64,000 nt of DNA from Zophobihabitans entericus (GTDB lineage Bacteria; Pseudomonadota; Gammaproteobacteria; Enterobacterales; Orbaceae). The stretch covers positions 1,587,418 to 1,651,417 of the forward strand of contig NZ_CP050253.1 in the NCBI RefSeq assembly GCF_011745665.1, read 5' to 3'. Positions within the stretch are counted from its first letter, which is position 1; each line of letters begins with the position of its first letter. The notes under the pieces were generated by a model. That model was not told the origin of the DNA and searched no databases. It was given only the letters and a program-made list of their open reading frames with translations. The translations under genes were made by a program, and so were the position numbers. Shown here in pieces: positions 1 to 9,684 of the stretch.

Positions 1-581
1 TCATGCAGGTTGCATTAAATCAGGCTAAAGGTGCGCGTCTGCACATTTTAAGTGTGATGGAACAAGCGATTAATACCCACCGTTCAGAAATTTCTGAATT
101 TGCACCGCGTATCTACACTATGAATATCAATCCGGAGAAAATCCGTGACGTGATTGGTAAAGGTGGTGCAACAATCCGTGCACTTACTGAAGAAACGGGT
201 ACTACAATTGAAATCGAAGATGACGGTACAGTGAAAATCGCTGCATCAAACGGTGAGAAAGCACAACTAGCTATTGCCCGTATTACTGACATTACTGCTG
301 AAGTTGAAGTTGGTAAGATCTATGCAGGTAAAGTTGTTCGTATCGTTGACTTTGGTGCCTTTGTGGCAATTTCTGGTGGTAAAGAAGGTTTAGTACACGT
401 ATCTCAAATTGCTGAACATCGTGTTGAGAAAGTGGCTGATTACTTAACTGTTGGTCAGGAAGTACCAGTAAAAGTACTTGAAATTGATCGTCAGGGTCGT
501 ATTCGTTTAAGCATGAAAGATGCGGTAACGACATCAGCACCTGCAGCTGAGTCAGAAGTTACTACTGATTCTGCTGAATAA
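1..581 (+). CDS. pnp: polyribonucleotide nucleotidyltransferase, C-terminal part (5' end outside window)
   Basis: This is the last 193 or so codons of PNPase, the phosphorolytic 3'-5' exoribonuclease of the RNA degradosome; the reading frame runs in from the left edge, so the ATG at position 3 is not the true start. What remains is the end of the second RNase PH domain, a KH RNA-binding domain with the GxxG loop (GKGG within [18 protein letters not shown], about residues 47-64 of the visible part), and an S1 domain ([18 protein letters not shown] onward). The protein ends in the usual Ala/Glu/Ser-rich tail. nlpI and deaD follow on the same strand, the order seen in enterobacteria. Identity is clear; nothing can be said here about the promoter or the autoregulated leader. 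Confidence 0.97.
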   Translation, partial: MQVALNQAKGARLHILSVMEQAINTHRSEISEFAPRIYTMNINPEKIRDVIGKGGATIRALTEETGTTIEIEDDGTVKIAASNGEKAQLAIARITDITAEVEVGKIYAGKVVRIVDFGAFVAISGGKEGLVHVSQIAEHRVEKVADYLTVGQEVPVKVLEIDRQGRIRLSMKDAVTTSAPAAESEVTTDSAE

Positions 582-599
582 GTAATAGTAGTCGTCATA

Positions 600-624
600 T
601 TAAGGTGCCACATTGGCACCTTAA
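600..624 (+). other. intercistronic hairpin between pnp and nlpI
   Basis: A perfect 10-bp inverted repeat (TTAAGGTGCC / GGCACCTTAA) with a 5-nt loop lies just after the pnp stop codon. No T-tract follows: the next bases lead straight into the nlpI ribosome-binding site (GGAG, 631-634). It is therefore more likely an mRNA-stabilising or processing hairpin, or a weak terminator, than a full intrinsic terminator. Confidence 0.6.
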
Positions 625-639
625 GCAGTTGGAGTCACC

Positions 640-1518
640 ATGAAATTTGTCGGCATAAAATGTGGAATTATTGCGCTTATAGCAATCTTTCTCTCCGGAT
701 GTAATACGCTAGGATGGTATAAAGATCCCGTATTAGCTATACCAGAGCGTCCGACTTATGAAGATGAAGTGAAAATTGCACGACTAGGGCAACAACTTAA
801 TAGTCCAGATATTGATGATGATACCAGATTACACACGCTGTTTTTACGTGGTGTTCTCTACGATTCAATTGGTTTAAGAGCCTATGCACAAAGTGATATG
901 ACTTTGGTGATGGCGATGAGACCAGATCTGCCAGAGGTATATAATTACTTAGGCACATTTGCCATTGATCAAGATGATTCAGATGCTGCTTATATGGCAT
1001 TTAATACTGCACTTGAACTTGATCCGGAAAGCGTTTCTGCGCATTTCAATCGTGGTCTTGTTTCATATCGTGGTGAGCGTTATTCGTTAGCACTGGATGA
1101 CGTTTTATTCTTCTACAATGATAAACCTGAAGATGCGATTCGCCTGCTTTGGGTTTATCTGGTGGATAAAGAAATTGATAGTAAAGCTGCATTAAAATCT
1201 TTGCAGGAGCGTTATGATCAGATGGAAGATCAAAGTGCCTGGGGTGGTGATATTGTGGCGTTTTATCTGGGTAAAATCAGTGAATCAACGCTGATGGAAA
1301 ATACCCAAAAAGAGGTGACCAGCAATCGTCAATTAGCTGAGCGCCTTACTGAAGTCTATTTTTATTTAGGTAAATATTACCTGAGTAAAGGTAATGAAAA
1401 ACGTGCTGAGACATTATTCAAATATTCGTTAGCAAATAATATTTATAACTATATTGAATATAAGCAGGCACTAATAGAGTTAAATTTGCTCGAGAAAGAG
1501 CGAAATCAAAGTAATTAA
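640..1518 (+). CDS. nlpI: outer-membrane lipoprotein NlpI, TPR adaptor
   Basis: NlpI is an outer-membrane-anchored tetratricopeptide adaptor that binds peptidoglycan hydrolases and delivers MepS to the Prc protease. The 292-residue product matches the usual length. A lipoprotein signal is visible at the N-terminus (hydrophobic stretch then LSGC, with Cys21 as the lipidated residue), followed by helical repeats; the clearest TPR is around residues 95-130 (LPEVYNYLGTFAIDQ then AYMAFNTALELDPESVSAHF). The start at 640 is supported by GGAG five bases upstream. It lies between pnp and deaD as in E. coli. Position and sequence agree, so confidence is high. Confidence 0.93.
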   Translation: MKFVGIKCGIIALIAIFLSGCNTLGWYKDPVLAIPERPTYEDEVKIARLGQQLNSPDIDDDTRLHTLFLRGVLYDSIGLRAYAQSDMTLVMAMRPDLPEVYNYLGTFAIDQDDSDAAYMAFNTALELDPESVSAHFNRGLVSYRGERYSLALDDVLFFYNDKPEDAIRLLWVYLVDKEIDSKAALKSLQERYDQMEDQSAWGGDIVAFYLGKISESTLMENTQKEVTSNRQLAERLTEVYFYLGKYYLSKGNEKRAETLFKYSLANNIYNYIEYKQALIELNLLEKERNQSN

Positions 1519-1607
1519 TCGATTTAAAAGATTAATTCTGGGGTCATGCCAGTTTTAAAAAAGTGAAAATAGGTTTTATAGCAGTTCTTTTTATAACTAG
1601 TGTTGTG

Positions 1608-1670
1608 TCCTGTCATTGCAGGATAATTTAATATCTTCTGTTAAGATATTAACGTGCAGATAATTTCTGC
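1608..1670 (+). promoter_or_regulatory. structured deaD leader: three tandem hairpins and a cold-box-like motif
   Basis: The 276-bp gap between nlpI and deaD holds three back-to-back inverted repeats: TCCTG/CAGGA (1608-1623), a perfect 10-bp stem TTAATATCTT/AAGATATTAA with a 5-nt loop (1628-1652), and GCAGA/TCTGC (1656-1670). None is followed by a T-run, so they are not simple terminators. At 1650-1660 the sequence TAACGTGCAGA matches 9 of 11 positions of the cold box I recall from E. coli cspA and csdA (deaD) leaders (TGACGTACAGA). I infer a long cold-responsive 5' UTR for deaD; the promoter itself is not assigned. Confidence 0.5.
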
Positions 1671-1794
1671 TTATAAATCAACAGGTTACGAAAGTAGCAA
1701 TTCACTGGTTATCGTGGGGATAGTTGTCAAATTTTCAGTTTAGTAAGCTGGCGTCTATATGTTTTAACAAAACAGTACTTATAAGCGAGTTTAC

Positions 1795-3666
1795 ATGACA
1801 AACGAAGTTTCTTTTGTTGATTTAGGTTTACCTGAATCTATTCTTAATGCCTTGAACGATCTGGGCTTTACAAAACCATCACCTATTCAGGCGCAGTGTA
1901 TTCCACTATTGCTATCAGGTGAAGATGTGCTTGGGATGGCACAAACCGGTAGTGGTAAAACAGCTGCATTTAGCTTACCTTTTTTAAGCAAAATAGATGC
2001 TAATTTAAAAGCACCACAACTTTTAGTTTTAGCGCCGACGCGTGAGCTGGCGATTCAGGTTGCTGATGCGTGTACTGATTACGCTAAATATATGAATGGA
2101 ATCAAAGTATTACCATTATATGGTGGTGCACGTTATGATGGTCAGTTACGTGCTTTAAAACAAGGTGCACAAATTATTGTTGGTACACCGGGCCGTTTAC
2201 TTGACCACTTAAAACGCGGTACTTTAGACCTGTCTAATTTAAAAGGTTTAGTCCTTGATGAAGCTGACGAAATGTTGCGTATGGGCTTTATTGATGACGT
2301 GGAAAGTATTATGGATGCTATTCCTGAAGGTCATCAAACAGCACTATTCTCTGCAACAATGCCGGCACCAATTCGTCGTATTACTAAACGTTTTATGAAG
2401 AATCCAAAAGAGATTCAAATTGCAGCAACAATGCAAACCAAACCGGATATTAGTCAAAGCTTCTGGCTGGTGCGTGGACTACGTAAAAATGAAGCATTAG
2501 TCCGTTTCCTTGAAGTAGAAGATTTTGATGCAGCGATTATCTTTGTAAGAACCAAAACAGCAACACTTGATGTCGCTGAAGTGCTGGAAAAACATGGTTA
2601 TAACTGTGCGGCACTAAATGGTGATATGACACAGGTTCTGCGCGAGCAAACACTTGATCGTTTAAGAAATGGTCGTTTAGATATCCTAATTGCAACTGAT
2701 GTTGCAGCGCGTGGTCTTGACGTTGAACGTATTAGTTTAGTGGTTAACTATGATATTCCACTAGATTCAGAATCTTACGTGCACCGTATTGGTCGTACTG
2801 GTCGTGCTGGTCGTGCTGGTCGGGCATTACTATTTGTTGATAGCCGTGAGCGTCGTTTACTGCGTAATGTTGAAAATGTAATGAAAATGGCAATTCCTGA
2901 AGTTGGCTTACCATCTAAAGAGCTAATGGAAGAACGTCGTTTAGCGCGTTTTGCAGAACAAGTACAAAAACAATTAGATAGTAAAGATTTAGAGCAATAC
3001 CGTGAAATTTTAATGAAGTTAAAACAGGATGACACTGAACTTGAGAACTTAGCTGCTGCTTTATTAAAAATGGCACAAGGTAACCGTTCGTTGATTCTTC
3101 CTCCTGATCCGGTAGTTAAGCCAATGCGTGAAACTCGCGGTGATCGTAATGATCGTGGCGACAGAAATAGCCGTGATGATCGTGGTGGTCGTCTGCGTGG
3201 TGATGATCGTGAAGCACCAAAACGTCGTGAGCGTCGTGATGTAGGTGATATGGATCTGTATCGTATTGAAGTAGGCCGTGAAGATGGTATTGATGTTCGT
3301 CATATCGTTGGTGCGATCGCTAATGAAGGCGATATCAGCAGCCGTTATATCGGTAATATCAAATTATATGATAACTACTCGACGGTTGAGCTGCCAAAAG
3401 GTATGCCAAAAGATTTACTGACTCATTTTGAACGTGTCCGTGTACTGAATATTCCGATGAATATGAGTATGCTTGGCGATGCGCCTGCTGCACCGGCAAA
3501 AGGTAAACGTGATTCTGGTGGCGGTAAAGGCGGACGTGATTTTGCACCAAAAGGCCGTGGTAGCCGTTCTGATAGCGGTGACAGCGCACCAAGAAGAAAA
3601 CCACGTGCTTCTTCTGATAGTGAAGGCGGGGCACCAAAAGGTCGTGGTCGTCCACGTTCTAAATAA
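1795..3666 (+). CDS. deaD: ATP-dependent RNA helicase DeaD (CsdA)
   Basis: A DEAD-box RNA helicase for ribosome assembly and mRNA decay at low temperature. All core motifs are visible: Q motif region (FTKPSPIQ), AQTGSGKT (motif I), PTRELA (Ia), TPGR (Ib), DEAD (II, in [13 protein letters not shown]), SAT (III), then [11 protein letters not shown] (V) and [11 protein letters not shown] (VI). After the helicase core comes a helical region, a DbpA-type RNA-binding domain (about residues 480-560, [20 protein letters not shown] and [11 protein letters not shown]), and an Arg/Gly/Asp-rich tail. Length 623 is close to E. coli DeaD (629). The start lacks a strong Shine-Dalgarno, consistent with leader-dependent control. 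It sits downstream of pnp and nlpI; a terminator follows at 3707. Confidence 0.95.
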   Translation: MTNEVSFVDLGLPESILNALNDLGFTKPSPIQAQCIPLLLSGEDVLGMAQTGSGKTAAFSLPFLSKIDANLKAPQLLVLAPTRELAIQVADACTDYAKYMNGIKVLPLYGGARYDGQLRALKQGAQIIVGTPGRLLDHLKRGTLDLSNLKGLVLDEADEMLRMGFIDDVESIMDAIPEGHQTALFSATMPAPIRRITKRFMKNPKEIQIAATMQTKPDISQSFWLVRGLRKNEALVRFLEVEDFDAAIIFVRTKTATLDVAEVLEKHGYNCAALNGDMTQVLREQTLDRLRNGRLDILIATDVAARGLDVERISLVVNYDIPLDSESYVHRIGRTGRAGRAGRALLFVDSRERRLLRNVENVMKMAIPEVGLPSKELMEERRLARFAEQVQKQLDSKDLEQYREILMKLKQDDTELENLAAALLKMAQGNRSLILPPDPVVKPMRETRGDRNDRGDRNSRDDRGGRLRGDDREAPKRRERRDVGDMDLYRIEVGREDGIDVRHIVGAIANEGDISSRYIGNIKLYDNYSTVELPKGMPKDLLTHFERVRVLNIPMNMSMLGDAPAAPAKGKRDSGGGKGGRDFAPKGRGSRSDSGDSAPRRKPRASSDSEGGAPKGRGRPRSK

Positions 3667-3706
3667 TTGATGTTAATGAATCAATAAACTAAACGTTAAA
3701 AATAGA

Positions 3707-3743
3707 TGTTCCTAAAAGCTGCTCTGTTTTTAGGGGCATTTTT
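3707..3743 (+). terminator. intrinsic terminator of deaD
   Basis: A stem centred on CCTAAAA (3711-3717) and TTTTAGG (3728-3734) extends outward by four more pairs including two G-T pairs, and is followed by TTTTTA. It stands 40 bases after the deaD stop codon. Confidence 0.75.
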
Positions 3744-3780
3744 ATATCTGACGGTTAACAGAAAAATTTAAAAGATAACA

Positions 3781-3810
3781 AAAAAGCCACATGATTATTT
3801 GTGGCTTTTT
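3781..3810. terminator. bidirectional intrinsic terminator
   Basis: A-run, GCCACA stem (3786-3791), 8-nt loop, TGTGGC (3800-3805), then T-run. The A5...T5 symmetry lets it work for both the plus-strand deaD transcript and the minus-strand binding-protein gene that ends at 3835. Confidence 0.85.
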
Positions 3811-3834
3811 TATTTTACTGAAAAACAGAATTAA

Positions 3835-4758
3835 TTATTTTAGTGCAGTAGTCACTTCATCGATTTGTAAATTAGTACTTTCAACACCCGCACCAGATAA
3901 GTACCACAGATCCGCTGTCAGATGGACAACTTTAGTGCCAGTCTGTTCTAAGATTTTAGTATCGAAAAAGTCATCAGCCATTGCTTTTTGACCAATTGCT
4001 TCGCTACGGTCAATCACAAACACAATACCCGGTTTTAAGGTTTGAATATATTGATTATCAACCAGCGTTGGTTTTGGTCTTTCTCCCGGTTGTGGTTTAG
4101 TCAGTAATGGTAAAATAGCGACGGCACGTTTTACACCGAGTACGTCATGAATCAGTGCAGCATAAGTGCTTTGGTTAGTCAGCATTAAACGCCCATTATT
4201 ATGTAGTGCTACAATCGCATTAACTGGTGACTCTGTAGTAACTTGTTTAGCCTCAGCAATTTTTTGCTCTAACTGAGCAATATTTTGTGCAGCTTTATCC
4301 TGATTGTTGGTGACTTGTCCAAGCAGAGTGATATTACTTTTTACAGAGCTAAAATAATCCTTATTGCTGACTGGCATATTAATCACAGGAGCGATTTGAG
4401 ATAATTTGTCTATTGAAGAAGACAGGCGTGGGCTGATAATAATCAGATCCGGTTTAGTTTCTGTTATTGCTTCAAAGTCAGGTTCTTTCATTGTACCGGT
4501 ATTTATTGCATCAGAACTTGTATATTGGTTCAGATAATCCGGAATATTTTGCTTTGGTAAACCGACAACGGTATTATTTAAGCCAAAGGCATCAAGCGTA
4601 TCCAGCACTCCAAAATCCATGACGACAACTTTTTCCGGTGCTTTTAGCAGGGTAATAGTATTATCATTTTGAGTGATTTGAATGGTATCAGACTGACAGG
4701 CAGACAAGCTAATAGCGGCAGTAATTAAACTACTTACGATAACGACTTTTTTGAGCAT
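3835..4758 (-). CDS. siderophore/iron ABC-transporter substrate-binding lipoprotein (FatB/CeuE-like)
   Basis: A periplasmic binding protein of the iron-siderophore class (PF01497 type, CeuE/FatB/YclQ group). The 307-residue product starts with a lipoprotein signal (hydrophobic stretch then LSAC, Cys21), followed by TITLLKAPEKVVVMDFGVLDTLDAFGL, typical of the family, and PDLIIISPRL of the first lobe. A Fur box stands 35 bases upstream of its start, which fits iron-repressed expression. No permease or ATPase gene is adjacent; the gene is flanked by its own terminator and by a channel gene that ends with its own terminator. I infer a lone binding protein serving a transporter encoded elsewhere. 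The siderophore cannot be named from sequence. Confidence 0.85.
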   Translation of the reverse strand: MLKKVVIVSSLITAAISLSACQSDTIQITQNDNTITLLKAPEKVVVMDFGVLDTLDAFGLNNTVVGLPKQNIPDYLNQYTSSDAINTGTMKEPDFEAITETKPDLIIISPRLSSSIDKLSQIAPVINMPVSNKDYFSSVKSNITLLGQVTNNQDKAAQNIAQLEQKIAEAKQVTTESPVNAIVALHNNGRLMLTNQSTYAALIHDVLGVKRAVAILPLLTKPQPGERPKPTLVDNQYIQTLKPGIVFVIDRSEAIGQKAMADDFFDTKILEQTGTKVVHLTADLWYLSGAGVESTNLQIDEVTTALK

Positions 4759-4792
4759 TTTTAGGGTCCATTAGTGGCAGATAATTTATAAA

Positions 4793-4807
4793 TGAGAATT
4801 ATTATCA
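4793..4807 (-). promoter_or_regulatory. Fur box upstream of the siderophore-binding lipoprotein
   Basis: Read on the minus strand the site is TGATAATAATTCTCA, matching the 7-1-7 Fur consensus (TGATAATnATTATCA) at all but one position. It lies 35 bp before the start codon of the minus-strand gene, a normal place for promoter blockage by Fe-Fur. Confidence 0.85.
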
Positions 4808-4870
4808 ATAAATAACATAAAAATGTCCAGCTATTTAAAATGCTAAAAATCAGCTAAAAATATTATAATT

Positions 4871-4909
4871 CATAAAGATAAAACAGCATAAGTGTCTGAC
4901 TTATGCTGT
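4871..4909 (-). terminator. terminator of the sodium-channel gene
   Basis: A perfect 10-bp stem (ACAGCATAAG/CTTATGCTGT, 4883-4909) with a 7-nt loop is followed on the minus strand by TTTATCTTTATG. It lies 15 bases beyond the channel gene's stop codon and separates it from the downstream Fur-controlled gene. Confidence 0.75.
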
Positions 4910-4924
4910 ATAGATTGGAGAGAT

Positions 4925-5740
4925 TTAATGTTGGTTTTTCTGAATGAGCAGGGCTTTCAATTCTAAAATCTCAGCTTTTAGAGCATCAATATCTTGTACA
5001 GTAGCCACCATTTGATCTTTTGTGGTAGTTTCTCTTTCGACGTTACGAGTCTCTTTAGCCATCACATCTAAGATCGTTCCCACCATCATATTTAAGAAAA
5101 TAAATGTTGCTAAAAAGATAAAACTGATAAAGAAAGTCCAGCTAAGTGGATAAACTGTCATGACTTCCCCCATGATTGCCCCCCAACTTTCAAAGGTGGC
5201 AATTCTAAACATGGTGAGTAAAGCAATACCTACATCTCCCCAGAGTTCGGGATTTATATTCACAAATACAATACTGCCAACAGTAGCGTAGATATAAAAG
5301 ATAATGAACATGAGCAGGGCGATATAAGCCATTCTTGGAATTGCTTTCAGCAGGGCATTAATCAGAATTCTGAGTTCCGGAACGACTGAAATCAATCGTA
5401 GTACTCTAAAGATACGTAGCAGTCTTGCCAGCAGAATGGTGGAACCACCAATTGGCACTAAGCTACCTAGCACAATCAGTGTATCAAAAATATTCCAGCC
5501 CTTTTTAAAGAAAGCCCCCGGGCTTGGGCTAGCTAAAAAGCGGATAATAATTTCCAGTAGAAAGAATACGGTAATTGAGTAATCCAGAATAAGTAAGGTG
5601 TTATTTATCCAGGCAGGTAAACGGTAAGTATGTGCACCAATAGATAAGGCGGACAGAACAATGACAGCAATAACCACAAACTGAAATTTATTACTGTTAT
5701 CAATACGGCGGAAAAAAGCTTGTAGGGCTAAAATACTCAT
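4925..5740 (-). CDS. bacterial voltage-gated sodium channel (NaChBac/NavMs type)
   Basis: A six-helix, single-repeat voltage-gated cation channel that should assemble as a tetramer in the inner membrane. S1-S3 are visible at about residues 18-35, 48-68 and 81-98. S4 has arginines every third position (R106, R109, R112, R115 in LLARLLRIFRVLRLISVV). The pore loop carries TFESW at 182-186, matching the TLESW sodium filter of NaChBac apart from Leu to Phe. S6 runs 202-226, followed by a charged neck and a heptad-like C-terminal coiled coil (about 245-268), as in NavMs/NavAb. Length 271 equals that of characterised bacterial Nav channels. Such channels are uncommon in host-associated enterics. Ion selectivity is inferred from the filter only. 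Confidence 0.88.
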   Translation of the reverse strand: MSILALQAFFRRIDNSNKFQFVVIAVIVLSALSIGAHTYRLPAWINNTLLILDYSITVFFLLEIIIRFLASPSPGAFFKKGWNIFDTLIVLGSLVPIGGSTILLARLLRIFRVLRLISVVPELRILINALLKAIPRMAYIALLMFIIFYIYATVGSIVFVNINPELWGDVGIALLTMFRIATFESWGAIMGEVMTVYPLSWTFFISFIFLATFIFLNMMVGTILDVMAKETRNVERETTTKDQMVATVQDIDALKAEILELKALLIQKNQH

Positions 5741-5879
5741 TATTAATTATTACCTTGCTAAGCGACGATGCAGACACATTATTATAATAAAATTTATTTG
5801 TTTATATTCATTGTAATTAACAATTTGGTCAATAACTATCTCTGATTTTATAGCATCTAAGAAATTAGCTAAAAGAGCT

Positions 5880-5901
5880 AAATATGATATAGATCACGCT
5901 T
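5880..5901. promoter_or_regulatory. CRP-like site between the sodium channel and aas
   Basis: TATGA-N6-TCACG inside a 22-bp window that agrees with the symmetric CRP consensus at 18 positions, including the central TAGATCAC. It lies in the 266-bp divergent region, about 140 bp from the channel start and 105 bp from aas. Which promoter it serves is not clear. Confidence 0.5.
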
Positions 5902-6006
5902 ATTATGGTTAATTTTTAATCAAATAGAGCCGGTTGTAGTTGTGCTATTATATGGCGCTACTTATTATCAATTTTGTGTAATATTGCACGATACTCGAGA
6001 TAGCTA

Positions 6007-8154
6007 ATGGTTGTTAAAATAATTAAAGCATTACTACGTATTCTATTTCATGTTCGCGTCAAAGGTGATTTTTCACATCTTAAACAAGATAAACTGTTAA
6101 TCACTCCTAATCATGTTTCTTTTCTGGATGGTGTTTTACTCGGTGCTTTTCTTCCTGTCCGTCCGGTCTTTGCAATTTACTCTTTATATATCGATCACTG
6201 GTTGGTTCGTTTAGCCAGTCGTTTTGTTGATTTCGTGCCAATTGATCCAAGTAGTCCGATGGCGATTCGTCATCTGGTACGTGAAGTTAATAAAGGTCGT
6301 CCGATTGTGATCTTCCCGGAAGGGAGAATCACTGTAACGGGCTCATTGATGAAAATTTATGATGGTGCTGCCTTTGTTGCCGCTAAAACGGGTGCAACTG
6401 TTGTGCCAATATGGATTGAAGGGGCAGAGTTTACTATTACCAGTCGTTTAAAAGGTCTGTTTAAACGTCGTCTGTTTCCAAAAATTACGATTAATATTTT
6501 AGAGCCTGAACATATCTCTATGCCGGAAGCGCCAAAAGCCAGCGAGAGACGTTATATTGCAGGTGAAAAGCTACATCAGATTATGATGGATGCTCGTATG
6601 GCAAGTCGTCCACAAGTGACGCTATTTGAGGCCTTCCTTGATGCTCAGATTCGCTATGGTGCTAAAACAGCAGCCATCAACGATATCTCTTTAAAACAAG
6701 ATAGTTACCGTGCTTTTTTAAAGAAAATTTTGGGGGTCAGCTGTATTGTTGAAAAAATTACCCAAAATAAAGAACGTGTTGGTTTATTGTTACCTAATGC
6801 CAAAGTCACAGCGGCCACTATTTTTGCGGTTTCTATTAAAAACCGTGTTCCGGCGATGCTTAACTATACTTCCGGCGCCAAAGGGATTAACAGTGCAGTG
6901 ACCGCAGCAGAGATTAAAACTATTATTACTTCCAGACAGTTTTTAGCAAAAGGTAAACTGACTCATCTGGTTGATGAAGTACCTAATGTACAATGGTTCT
7001 ATCTGGAGGATTTAGCCTCAAAAATTACCTGGTCAGATAAGCTTTGGGTATTGTTACATCTATTTGTTCCTCGTTTAATTCAACGAAAACAACGAGCAGA
7101 TGATGAAGCACTAGTTTTGTTTACCTCTGGTTCTGAAGGAAACCCTAAAGGTGTTGTTCACTCTCATGCCAGCTTACTGGCAAACGTAGAACAGATTCGT
7201 ACTGTGCTTGATCCAAGACCAAGTGACTGTTTTATGGCTGCTTTACCGCTGTTCCATGCCTTTGGACTTACTGCTGGTCTTTTCCTGCCATTATTTTCAG
7301 GAAGTCGATTATTCTTATATCCAAACCCACTACATTATCGCGTCGTACCGGAGGTGATCTATGATCAAAACTGTACGATTTTGTTTGGTACGCCAACGTT
7401 TTTAGCTCAGTATGCGCGTTTTGCCCATCCATTTGATTTCATGCGCTTACGCTACGTAGTCGCCGGAGCTGAGAAGCTTAACGATAATATCCGTAATGTA
7501 TGGCTGGAAAAATTTGGCATTCGTATCCTTGAAGGATATGGTGTGACTGAATGTGCTCCAGTGGTTGCAATTAACGTACCGATGGCGTTTAAAAAGGGCA
7601 CGGTTGGTCGTATTTTGCCGGGTATGCAGGCTCGTCTTATTTCTGTACCAGGTATTGAAACCGGTGGTCGTCTGCAGGTTAAAGGGCCTAACGTCATGAA
7701 AGGCTATTTAAGAGTAGAAAATCCGGGAGAGCTTGAACGCCCGGCTGCTGTTAATCAGGATGGTGACTTAGAGGCGCAGTGGTACGATACCGGAGATATT
7801 GTTGCTATTGATAAAGAGGGTTTTGTCTCTATTCAGGGGCGCTTAAAACGTTTTGCCAAAATTGCCGGCGAGATGGTCTCTTTAGAAAGTGTCGAAGCGA
7901 TAGCGAAAAAAGCGGATCCTCAATCTGAACATGGCGTGACGGTTAAACCAGATGAATCAAAAGGTGAGGCGCTGGTTTTGTTCACCACTTCAACAACGCT
8001 TTCTCGTGAACAACTTAATCAGGCTGCACAAGAGCTTAGTTTACCAATGCTGGCAGTACCAAGAGATATCAGAGTGATAAAAGAGTTTCCTCTGCTTGGT
8101 AGTGGTAAAGTCGATTTTGTGGCACTACGCAAAATGGTTGATCAAGACGCATAA
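6007..8154 (+). CDS. aas: bifunctional 2-acylglycerophosphoethanolamine acyltransferase / acyl-ACP synthetase
   Basis: Aas re-acylates lysophosphatidylethanolamine at the inner membrane using fatty acids it activates on acyl carrier protein. The 715-residue product (E. coli 719) has an N-terminal PlsC acyltransferase domain with NHVSFLD (HX4D, His36-Asp41) and FPEGR, and a C-terminal AMP-binding synthetase domain with the P-loop-like [28 protein letters not shown] and YDTGDIV motifs. It is followed 67 bases later by lplT, its flippase partner, in the usual operon order. The ribosome-binding site is weak; the start agrees with family alignment. Confidence 0.95.
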   Translation: MVVKIIKALLRILFHVRVKGDFSHLKQDKLLITPNHVSFLDGVLLGAFLPVRPVFAIYSLYIDHWLVRLASRFVDFVPIDPSSPMAIRHLVREVNKGRPIVIFPEGRITVTGSLMKIYDGAAFVAAKTGATVVPIWIEGAEFTITSRLKGLFKRRLFPKITINILEPEHISMPEAPKASERRYIAGEKLHQIMMDARMASRPQVTLFEAFLDAQIRYGAKTAAINDISLKQDSYRAFLKKILGVSCIVEKITQNKERVGLLLPNAKVTAATIFAVSIKNRVPAMLNYTSGAKGINSAVTAAEIKTIITSRQFLAKGKLTHLVDEVPNVQWFYLEDLASKITWSDKLWVLLHLFVPRLIQRKQRADDEALVLFTSGSEGNPKGVVHSHASLLANVEQIRTVLDPRPSDCFMAALPLFHAFGLTAGLFLPLFSGSRLFLYPNPLHYRVVPEVIYDQNCTILFGTPTFLAQYARFAHPFDFMRLRYVVAGAEKLNDNIRNVWLEKFGIRILEGYGVTECAPVVAINVPMAFKKGTVGRILPGMQARLISVPGIETGGRLQVKGPNVMKGYLRVENPGELERPAAVNQDGDLEAQWYDTGDIVAIDKEGFVSIQGRLKRFAKIAGEMVSLESVEAIAKKADPQSEHGVTVKPDESKGEALVLFTTSTTLSREQLNQAAQELSLPMLAVPRDIRVIKEFPLLGSGKVDFVALRKMVDQDA

Positions 8155-8221
8155 TGATTTGCTGCCGGCGATATACTCTAGTCGGCAGCAACAACTCATT
8201 TTCCTCTAAAAGGATACTTCT

Positions 8222-9412
8222 ATGAATCCAGATACAGCAAAAAAACCTTTATTAAATAAAGGTATGTCTGCCGTGATGCTGGCACAGTTTTTCTCTGCTT
8301 TTGGTGACAATGCGCTATTATTTGCACTATTAGCCTTTATTAAAGATCTACAATATCCTGACTGGAGCCGACCAGTTTTACAAATGGCGTTTGTCGTTAC
8401 TTATATTGTGACAGCACCGTTTGTAGGACACATTGCCGATGGTTTTTCTAAAGGCCGAGTGATGATGATGGCTAATGGTCTGAAAGTCCTTGGGGCTACA
8501 GCAGTTTGTGTGGGCTTTGATCCTTTCCTTGGTTATGTTTTGGTTGGTCTTGGTGCTGCATTTTATTCACCGGCTAAATACGGTATTTTAGGTGAACTGA
8601 CAACAGAAGATAAGCTGGTTAAAGCTAATGGTCTGATTGAAGCATCAACCATTGCCGCCATATTACTTGGCTCGATTGCCGGCGGATATGTTGCCGATCT
8701 GAGTGTGATGGCATCACTGATTATGTGTAGTGGTATCTTCTTATGTGCGGTGATTGCTAATTTTTATATTCCTAAATTACAACCAGCTCGTAAAATTATT
8801 AAATGGGATTTTAAACAAATACTTGTACATTTTATTGAATCAATACAAGCGCTTTGGAAAGATAAATATGCACGTTTTACATTGCTTGGAACTAGTTTAT
8901 TCTGGGGAGCTGGAATTACACTGCGCTTTCTATTAATTGACTGGGTACCTATTGCTTTGGGGATTTCAGACAATAAAACACCAACTATCTTAAATGGTAT
9001 TGTAGCGATTGGTATTGTAATAGGTGCTGGTCTGGCGGCAAAACTGGTGAGCTTAAATAAAATTACTCGTTGTATTCCTGCGGGTATTGTTATGGGGATT
9101 TGTGTGTCTTACTTAGTCATGCAGGAAAATGTCTATTTCATTTACGCTCTGTTAGTGCTGATTGGTGCTTTGGGTGGTTTCTTCTTAGTGCCATTGAACG
9201 CCTATCTACAAGACTTTGGTAAGAAAACTGTTGGTGCAGGTAATGCTATTGCGGTACAAAATATCAGTGAAAACAGCGTCATGCTTATTATGCTGGGAAT
9301 CTACTCTGTTGTTGTAGCACTTGGGATTCCGGTGATCTGGATCGGTGTTGGCTTTGGTGGCTTATTTGCATGTGTGATCTTTAGTTTATGGCTGTGGCAG
9401 AAAGTAAAATAG
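8222..9412 (+). CDS. lplT: lysophospholipid transporter LplT
   Basis: LplT is a major-facilitator-type flippase that brings lysophospholipids across the inner membrane for re-acylation by Aas. The 396-residue product (E. coli 397) opens with the family signature [21 protein letters not shown] and has about twelve hydrophobic segments, with the GxxxD-like loop [14 protein letters not shown] between helices 2 and 3. The start is supported by AAGGA eight bases upstream. It is cotranscribed with aas; a strong terminator follows at 9449. Confidence 0.94.
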   Translation: MNPDTAKKPLLNKGMSAVMLAQFFSAFGDNALLFALLAFIKDLQYPDWSRPVLQMAFVVTYIVTAPFVGHIADGFSKGRVMMMANGLKVLGATAVCVGFDPFLGYVLVGLGAAFYSPAKYGILGELTTEDKLVKANGLIEASTIAAILLGSIAGGYVADLSVMASLIMCSGIFLCAVIANFYIPKLQPARKIIKWDFKQILVHFIESIQALWKDKYARFTLLGTSLFWGAGITLRFLLIDWVPIALGISDNKTPTILNGIVAIGIVIGAGLAAKLVSLNKITRCIPAGIVMGICVSYLVMQENVYFIYALLVLIGALGGFFLVPLNAYLQDFGKKTVGAGNAIAVQNISENSVMLIMLGIYSVVVALGIPVIWIGVGFGGLFACVIFSLWLWQKVK

Positions 9413-9448
9413 GTGTTTAGATAAGATCATATTCTTATTTTGAATGGC

Positions 9449-9480
9449 AAATCCCTCTTGAAGAAGAGGGATTTTTGTTT
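9449..9480 (+). terminator. intrinsic terminator of aas-lplT
   Basis: Perfect 10-bp stem AATCCCTCTT/AAGAGGGATT with a GAAG tetraloop, then TTTGTTT. It lies 37 bases after the lplT stop. Confidence 0.9.
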
Positions 9481-9569
9481 GAATGAATGAGTTGAGTTTT
9501 AAAAACCAAATCAAAGTAAAATTTTATTATTTATTTTCATCTCAATATGGCAATCCTTGATTCCAATCA

Positions 9570-9597
9570 TTGCTCTTTTTGTAGAAAAGAGTATAAT
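9570..9597 (+). promoter_or_regulatory. putative sigma-70 promoter of the rpsP operon
   Basis: TTGCTC, a 16-bp spacer and a perfect TATAAT (9592-9597) stand 88 bp before rpsP, after the lplT terminator. This is the best promoter match in the gap; the transcription start is inferred to be near 9604. Confidence 0.6.
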
Positions 9598-9684
9598 CCT
9601 CTGGCTTTTTATATATACAAATTTCCTTTGTAATTACGCAAAAGAGATAGTTAAAAGCAAATTATTTAATTTTAAGAGGATGTT

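Noticed and set aside
3120-3240. Tandem DNA repeat in the deaD 3' part
   Set aside because: The repeated CGTGATGATCGT-like units encode the Arg/Asp/Gly-rich tail of DeaD. This is normal low-complexity coding sequence.
3064-3655. Minus-strand open frames opposite deaD and long frames opposite btsT (24434-25963)
   Set aside because: They are low-complexity (Thr/Ile- or Gln/His-rich) or hydrophobic antisense shadows of strongly conserved genes, without ribosome-binding sites.
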